Position numbers and translations under genes: made by a program. From Chara braunii (Eukaryota; Streptophyta; Charophyceae; Charales; Characeae), in contig BFEA01000076.1 in assembly GCA_003427395.1 (NCBI GenBank), forward strand, positions 1,402,876 through 1,436,038: DNA of 33,163 nt, written 5' to 3'. The notes beneath the pieces were generated by a model, which was not told where the DNA came from, made no database searches, and saw only the letters and a program-made list of their open reading frames with translations. How positions within the stretch are numbered: the stretch's first letter is position 1; every line of letters starts with the position of its first letter. Below are positions 28,209 through 33,163 of the stretch, piece by piece.

Positions 28209-28853
28209 TTAGTATTCAAATCTATATGTCAATTCATACTTACGAGCATATGAGTTGATTTGCGATAGTCTCCTCATCAAATCTCTTTCCTCGATTAAAT
28301 GTTCTATCTTCATGTATAAGTAGTATACCAATAACGAGGTAGACTCGTGATATTCCCCCTCGGGAACCGCCAACGCGGCTTCCGCAACTTTTTCTACTCG
28401 CGACCTCCCCCCGAAGGCTTCATTCACTGTAAACATAGGAAGGGTTCCTCTTAGGTATGCGGCTGGCGAAAGGAATTCACAAGCCCTTTTTACCTTCACT
28501 GTTCCTATAACTCGTTCAAACCCATTCAGATGCGCATCCCGGCTCCGAGTATCGAGTGCGGACTCCACAAGCCACATTAGCCTCGAAAGAGATCGATCTA
28601 TTCCTGAGGCTAAGTTTATTATAATAGCCTGCAAATATTCCGATGAAATATACAATGTAACCATTTCTATTGCACAACTTTCGTCTTTAATCCATCCAGA
28701 CTTAATCCAGACGAGGGCATGTTCCCCCATAGACTTCCCCCAGCAATACCCTGTTTCCTCATTCTCCTCACGACGAGTTGGTAAATTCATCATTAGACCG
28801 CTCCTCATTTGTCTGGGTTCCCTGATTGTGAACTGGTACCGAGCGGAAGCCAT
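28209..28853 (-). CDS. unrecognised ORF, upstream copy of a tandem pair
   Basis: This is an intact frame of 214 codons from the internal Met (MASARYQFTIREPRQMRSG) at 28853. I chose it because it aligns with the start of the downstream copy; an earlier Met at 28877 adds eight residues. Key blocks are CWGKSMGEHALVWIKSGW, VTLYISSEYLQAI, GTLPMFTVNEAFGG, VPEGEYHES, YYLYMKIEHLIEERD and INSYARKYELTYRFEY. It is separated from its paralogue by 189 bases. There is no signal peptide, membrane segment or catalytic motif. It may be an extra gene of element B or a captured host gene. Confidence 0.6.
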   Translation of the reverse strand: MASARYQFTIREPRQMRSGLMMNLPTRREENEETGYCWGKSMGEHALVWIKSGWIKDESCAIEMVTLYISSEYLQAIIINLASGIDRSLSRLMWLVESALDTRSRDAHLNGFERVIGTVKVKRACEFLSPAAYLRGTLPMFTVNEAFGGRSRVEKVAEAALAVPEGEYHESTSLLVYYLYMKIEHLIEERDLMRRLSQINSYARKYELTYRFEY

Positions 28854-29012
28854 CTTGTTCTTGTTGATATACTCCACCTATTTGCTCCACAATTAATAAT
28901 CCAATACCAAATTTCTGTTTAGATATCACTAATATTGACATCTCTCATCAAACGCATGGCTCAGCTAGTCCTTTTTCACTTGTCACCTCATCCTGAGCCT
29001 TCGGTCAATATT

Positions 29013-29297
29013 TCATAAAATCTTCCCACAGATCTCTACTTGGCATAACAAAAACATCATGAGTGAAATGCACAACCTCCTTTCAGGTGATGCAGATTGA
29101 GAGACAACAGGAGGGTCAGGAACGCGTGGTATCGGTTGGGGCCCTTGTTGGTGAGGTTGAGGGAGGATGGTCAACTGCCGCTCTTGAGCCGAAGATGTAG
29201 ATGGCGGATAAAGACCAAGGCGCGGGCGGCTAGGCGGTTCGAAACGTGGTGAAGACGCGCCATAACGTCTTTCGTACTTGTATGAATAATAAGTCAT
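29013..29297 (-). CDS. Pro-rich ORF in element B leader
   Basis: The 94-codon frame reads SSPRFEPPSRPRLGLYPPST and LTILPQPHQQGPQPIPRVPD, a Pro/Gln/Ser-rich, probably disordered protein. It overlaps the end of the RG-rich frame upstream, from which it may have been separated by a frameshift. No family is recognised. Confidence 0.35.
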   Translation of the reverse strand: MTYYSYKYERRYGASSPRFEPPSRPRLGLYPPSTSSAQERQLTILPQPHQQGPQPIPRVPDPPVVSQSASPERRLCISLMMFLLCQVEICGKIL

Positions 29298-29494
29298 CGT
29301 TCCGGGGCCCGGAGTACGTTCGCGCTACTCATCTTCATGCCTTCGCGCCCTCAGCCCTTCTTCTCTTCCACTCCCTCATCTTCTTCCTTTCAATCTCCCC
29401 ACTCTTTAGTCAAATTTGTAGGCCTATCAGAGGTCTTTCATTGCCTGCCGCCTCTTCCCCTTCCTGCACCGGTCCCATGACCCTTAGGAGCCAT
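29298..29494 (-). pseudogene. RG-rich ORF start in element B leader, broken by TGA codons
   Basis: From an ATG at 29492-29494 the frame reads MAPKGHGTGAGRGRGGRQ, TGA, KTSDRPTNLTKEWGD, TGA, KEEDEGVEEKKG, TGA, then GREGMKMSS. The coding character persists across the three stops. All are TGA in an Arg-rich setting, consistent with CGA to TGA change. It is the first reading frame after the primer-binding site, 264 bases away, the place of a Gag N-terminus or leader protein. Confidence 0.45.
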
Positions 29495-29757
29495 ATCATT
29501 GACCTTAAGCGCAGACGGCGCTTATCAATGTCTTAGATAATCTATGATCTGCATAATGTCTTTCGTCAGCAGCTGCCCTTGATTATATTTTATTTGTATC
29601 CCTAAGCTACCGTATTGAGCTCGATTATGCTTCAGCGCCTTCCCGACTTAGAATCTTTAGTCACATCTAATTTTAGTAAGTTTCGGTTGTCATTCTGCCT
29701 GGATCATCGTTTGACCTTACCCGAGTTTGTTCACTAAGGACCTCGGTTAGGAAGCAA

Positions 29758-29777
29758 GATCCCCGGCAACAGCGCCA
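29758..29777 (-). other. tRNA-Asp primer-binding site
   Basis: The plus strand reads GATCCCCGGCAACAGCGCCA, which matches the 3' end of plant tRNA-Asp at 19 of 20 positions, CCA included. On the minus strand this is the site where the tRNA primes first-strand cDNA synthesis. It lies two bases after the LTR end (minus strand ...GCGACA, then GG). This fixes the 5' end of a minus-strand element. The single mismatch (A for G) may be decay. Confidence 0.85.
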
Positions 29778-29779
29778 CC

Positions 29780-31760
29780 TGTCGCACGTGGCAGTCCTAC
29801 ACCCAGACGCAAAGTAATTCTTGTGTCGAACCTCACGGTCGTATCACGCAGGAGTCTTATGTCACCTTAGCGAAACATCACTCCAACCGTGCCCGCGTGC
29901 TATACCTCTCACGAATCCCTACGACAGGTTAGAGATCCCATGAGGTACAACTTACCTCCACCAGCAGGTGGTGTCACCAGCCCTTAGGTGGGCGTATCCC
30001 TGCTGAGCTACTGACCCACGTGCGAAGACTTTTACGTACAATCGCAGAGGTAGGCCCACCGATGGTGTTTTTCTCGATCGCCATAGCATAGGCATACTCG
30101 CGGTAGAACGCCTTAAGACTGACCCGTATATCGTGCCCGAGGTGCCAACTCCTTCGGACCGACTATCTTATCAGGTCGACTTTTCCGAACAGTCTTCCAC
30201 GCTTAACTAACTATGATACTATAAACTATGTTTTTTTGTTGACCATATGAAAATGTCAGAGTCTAAGCCCTTTCCGTAATCTTCAACAAAAATCCTAGAC
30301 AATAACCTTCCTAACCTTGTTCATGAGTATATATATAAGTATGTATATAAATCAAGGGAGCGAATGAGCGGTAGACCTCACTTTTACAATTGTGGTGCCC
30401 CTGTGTCCGAATATCCCAGATAATCTCAAAGTTCATAAAAACAGTCCACTGCCCAACACCTGTGCAGATGCAAAAAAACACATACATGCATATGAATGCA
30501 AAACGCAGAACGTGCTACAAGCGTCAACCTTTAACCCATTCATAGCAAGTCCCTCGCTCCCCAAAACCTTGAAAACAACACTCCTTCCTACTCATGACTC
30601 CTATTACTCAACCCTTCACCTTTTCAAAGACCTTCGAGAGATGATTTGGACAATTCAGGCTAAGATACAAGGGAAAATCTGTCCGTTTTCCTTTCAGGTT
30701 TTGTCTTAGGCGTGGGTATTAAGCCATGTGGAAGTTGAGTCGGAGTTCTACCGACCTGTTATCCAATTATAACATAATTGCAGTTCCTTATAGTTCTCGT
30801 TCGTAATTCTCTCCAAGAGTGATGAAACCTGTAGACACAGCACCATCCGAAAGACACTTAACATCTTCTCTCTTATGCTGGGGTCTAGAAGATCTCTTCT
30901 AGACTTGTGATCTAGAGATCGATGCTCACCGGTGACCCATTGTCTAGCCTCTATCCTTATCTAACTGCCAGACCGTTATCCTAGTGGTTCACTACTCTCT
31001 CCTTAATAGAATCAGAAGCATTTTGTTAGTAACTAATTGACCCAATTTTATTGAGAAGGTTACTAGTAATATGGTAGATCGCTCGAGATTTATTCATCTT
31101 TTATTGGTGTCTGTTCGTGATAGGGCAGACCTCGAGGGCCTTGCTTCTCCTATTCACTCTCCCGCATTAGATCAAGGTCAGATGGTAATAAGGCGGACTT
31201 CTCGGAGCCTCGGTCCTCTTACTACCACTTCCTTCATCCATGCGGCTGGGCAATACGGCAGGCATCTCGGTACTTTGCTCCTCCTACTGCTGTTTCGTAT
31301 TGAAGCACTGTTGGCAGGTAATAAGGCAGGCTTCTCGGAGCCTTGCTACTCTTATTACACCTACTCGTGCCGTTATCGTGATAAGCCAGGTTTCTCGGAG
31401 CCTCGCTACTCTTATCACATCGTTAGTGACATTATTGCGATAAGGTAGGCTTCTCGGAGCCTTGCTACTCTTATCACAGTTTCTGAGCCATCATTGTAAT
31501 AACGCAGGCTTCTCGGAGCCTTGCTACTCTTATCACACAATTGCACTGACGCACGGTTGGTTGGTAATAAGGCAGGTTTCTCGGAGCCTTGCTACTCTTA
31601 TCACACACTTGCACTCACGCACGGTTGGTTGGTAATAAGGCAAGCTTCTCGGAGCGTTGCTACTCTTATCACCGTCCATGTCACTTAGGCAATAGGGTAG
31701 GCCTCTCGAGGCCTTGCTCCTCCTATCACCCCCTTGCAAGTTTACCCGGTGACTCGGTTG
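29780..31760 (-). mobile_element. 5' LTR of element B (outer edge uncertain)
   Basis: The inner edge is at 29780 (plus strand TGTCGCACGTGG), adjacent to the primer-binding site. The outer edge cannot be set because no second copy lies in the window. It may be far shorter than shown, or may include the hairpin array. AT-rich TATATAAG and TATATAAATC lie at about 30331-30353 and could serve as core promoter. The 105-codon plus frame at 30392-30709 has no known motif. Confidence 0.4.
31100..31745. repeat. tandem array of hairpin-forming units, about 10 copies, 57-69 bp
   Basis: Units share an ATAAGGCAGGCTTCTCGGAG core followed by CCTTGCTACTCTTATCAC, with variable spacers. Each can fold with an outer stem (GTGATAAG with CTTATCAC at 31378-31385 and 31411-31418) and an inner AGGCT/AGCCT stem. 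The unit at 31318 has GTAATAAG with CTTATTAC, and the units near 31117 and 31690 have ATAGG with CCTAT, so paired positions change together. Confidence 0.85.
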
Positions 31761-31764
31761 TTGC

Positions 31765-32305
31765 TTTTGACGCCACCTGAGCCTTGGGTCATTCGGAAGT
31801 CTATAAGACTATGCAGGTAGGTCATACGAGACTTGTACCTCATGTCTTAAACTCGTTCGCCTGATCCCTGGCTGTGTTAGCTTTGAATCTTGAAATGATA
31901 TAGTCTTTGAATCATTGTAAGACAAGAGTAAGTTAACACAGTTCCTCATTGCGATGTCTAATCATAGCATCTCAATCCACTGAGAAACCCCATCTTTGTC
32001 AATGTCAGGAGGTCTATTAAGAAAGGGAAGACTGCACGGAGTCAATCCCCTTGCTGCCACACCCCCAAAGAAAACACTCACACAGCGAGACAGTTGTTCA
32101 TAACTTCAAGTTCTCGCTATGTCTTCTAGAAACAGTTGGTTATGCCCAATCAGATCCATTTTACACAATCAACCTTCTTCGTGCTTTGCTCTTTTGTATA
32201 TGGGCACTTTCTCCTTTCCTCTCGGTTTGAGTTTTGTCCTGAAGAAATCCTGACTCAAAGTAGTATTTTTATTATTACAAACACAGACAATTATCTGAAG
32301 GTTAT
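31765..32305. other. no recognisable gene
   Basis: This is AT-rich unique sequence with only short ORFs that lack motifs. Confidence 0.5.
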
Positions 32306-32309
32306 AGAT

Positions 32310-32343
32310 TTTGGGTTTTAGGGTTTAGGGTTTAGGTTTTAGG
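32310..32343. repeat. interstitial plant-type telomeric repeat (TTTAGGG)
   Basis: TTTTAGGGTTTAGGGTTTAGG is flanked by TTTTAGG variants, about four degenerate units. It is a short internal tract, not a chromosome end. It supports a green-plant origin. Confidence 0.75.
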
Positions 32344-32659
32344 TCGAGGCACATACCTCATTGTTCCCTGCCTCCAGAGTTCCTTCTGAACTCTGGCAGA
32401 GCTCCCGCAATCGCCCTGTCACTGATCATATATAACCCATTCAATCGATTGCTGGCCCTTAGAGTTATCTGAGGCCAGGAGTAACTCAATGGGAGTCATG
32501 CCACCAAACAATTGAAAGTCGAGGAGGTGGGCATTTGAGAGGACCAAACAAGGATAAGTACGGAGGAGGATGGAGGAGATAGGCACCATCACAAAGAGAT
32601 AGTGTCATCTCCCTCTCCAATGCCCATACTTTCTCCTCATCTCTGGCCTCGTATGATGT

Positions 32660-32880
32660 TTAATGATAGCAATAGTAACTAACAAAAGTAGCAATAATAA
32701 TAAGCAAATAATAATGATATCAACTGATAACAAAAAAATTATAAAATAATAAAAACAATAGTAATAATAACAATAACAATAATAATAATAATGGCACCAA
32801 TAATAGCGATATTAATAATAATAATAATAATAATAATGGCATCAATAATAGCGATATTAATAATAATAATATTACTAGGC
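32660..32880. repeat. (AAT)n microsatellite with an internal duplication
   Basis: AAT/ATA trinucleotide runs surround a duplicated block, AATAATAGCGATATTAATAA, once with GGCACC and once with GGCATC ahead of it. Confidence 0.9.
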
Positions 32881-33116
32881 TACCAGTTGTCTGATGGCCG
32901 GTTGTCCTGGCCGGACATCCTGTATGAAGTTGTCCGGAATCCCGGATAACTCATTTTTTTCAAATCTGGAAAGCAAAAAAAAAAAAAAAAACGAGGGGGG
33001 GTTGCGCTCTACCAGGGAACCCCCTAAAAAACTTTTGAGGCCATTCGGAGCAAAAAAAAAAATGGTGTCGGGGGTGGGGAAAGGGGTAGGAAGCATACTT
33101 GCGGCGCCTAGGTAAC

Positions 33117-33153
33117 GTGCGCTGCGCAGTATTCTGTACGTTGCGCAGTGCAC
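33117..33153. repeat. inverted repeat, 12-bp arms with one mismatch
   Basis: GTGCGCTGCGCA (33117-33128) pairs with TGCGCAGTGCAC (33142-33153) around a 13-base loop. It follows a poly-A and poly-G rich stretch (32977-33090) and lies at the window edge. Confidence 0.6.
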
Positions 33154-33163
33154 TAATCCCAGA

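Noticed and set aside
13724-29494. Reassigned TGA codon (alternative genetic code)
   Set aside because: TAG and TAA stops and frameshifts also break these frames, and the known streptophytes I am aware of use the standard nuclear code.

Overview
The window looks like nuclear, repeat-dominated DNA from a green plant, most likely a streptophyte (charophyte) alga of the Chara/Klebsormidium kind. The reasons are a plant-type TTTAGGG telomere-like tract near 32310, a primer-binding site matching the 3' end of a plant-type tRNA-Asp, Ty3/gypsy elements of charophyte style, large tandem arrays and an assembly gap. The organism call is inference. No single-copy host gene, rRNA gene or CRISPR array was found.

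Layout. 1-1650: a 90-bp tandem repeat, a cluster of perfect hairpins and a 53-bp tandem repeat. 1650-3020: mostly unique sequence with a weak tRNA-like remnant and an (AG)n tract. 3020-8110: satellite DNA, namely an 80-bp family in two diverged subfamilies (the second partly arranged as about 160-bp dimers) followed by a 91-bp family. 8140-12110: purine-rich, then pyrimidine-rich DNA holding many short perfect hairpins, a 195-base N gap and a 26-bp minisatellite.

12116-29780 is a pile of decayed LTR retrotransposons, all on the minus strand. (1) Element C, lowest, is marked by a polypurine tract at 12415-12425 and carries just upstream of it a fragment of a DNMT3-like cytosine-5 DNA methyltransferase (12752-13147). 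(2) Element A has a polypurine tract at 13623-13635, a decayed unknown terminal ORF (13660-14165), several tandem repeats, an accessory ORF with two SUMO-interaction-like motifs (16272-17192), and then integrase, RNase H, reverse transcriptase, protease and gag up to 23892. Assigning everything between 13.6 and 17.5 kb to A is inference. (3) Element B is the 5' part of another element: gag linker, zinc-knuckle-like cluster, QGYG/RG-rich tract and capsid-type gag (24590-27150). It is preceded by two tandem paralogous ORFs of about 215 codons (27372-28853), a Pro-rich and an RG-rich ORF, a tRNA-Asp primer-binding site (29758-29777) and a 5' LTR starting at 29780. The LTR side holds a remarkable array of hairpin-forming repeats (31100-31745).

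The gag-PR-RT-RH-INT order is that of Ty3/gypsy (Metaviridae). The frames are broken by in-frame stops, mostly TGA, and by at least one frameshift, so these are fossils. The most interesting points are the methyltransferase at the 3' end of an LTR element with its catalytic Pro-Cys-Gln step missing, the unrecognised paired ORFs upstream of gag, the accessory ORF downstream of integrase, and hairpin arrays with compensatory base changes.
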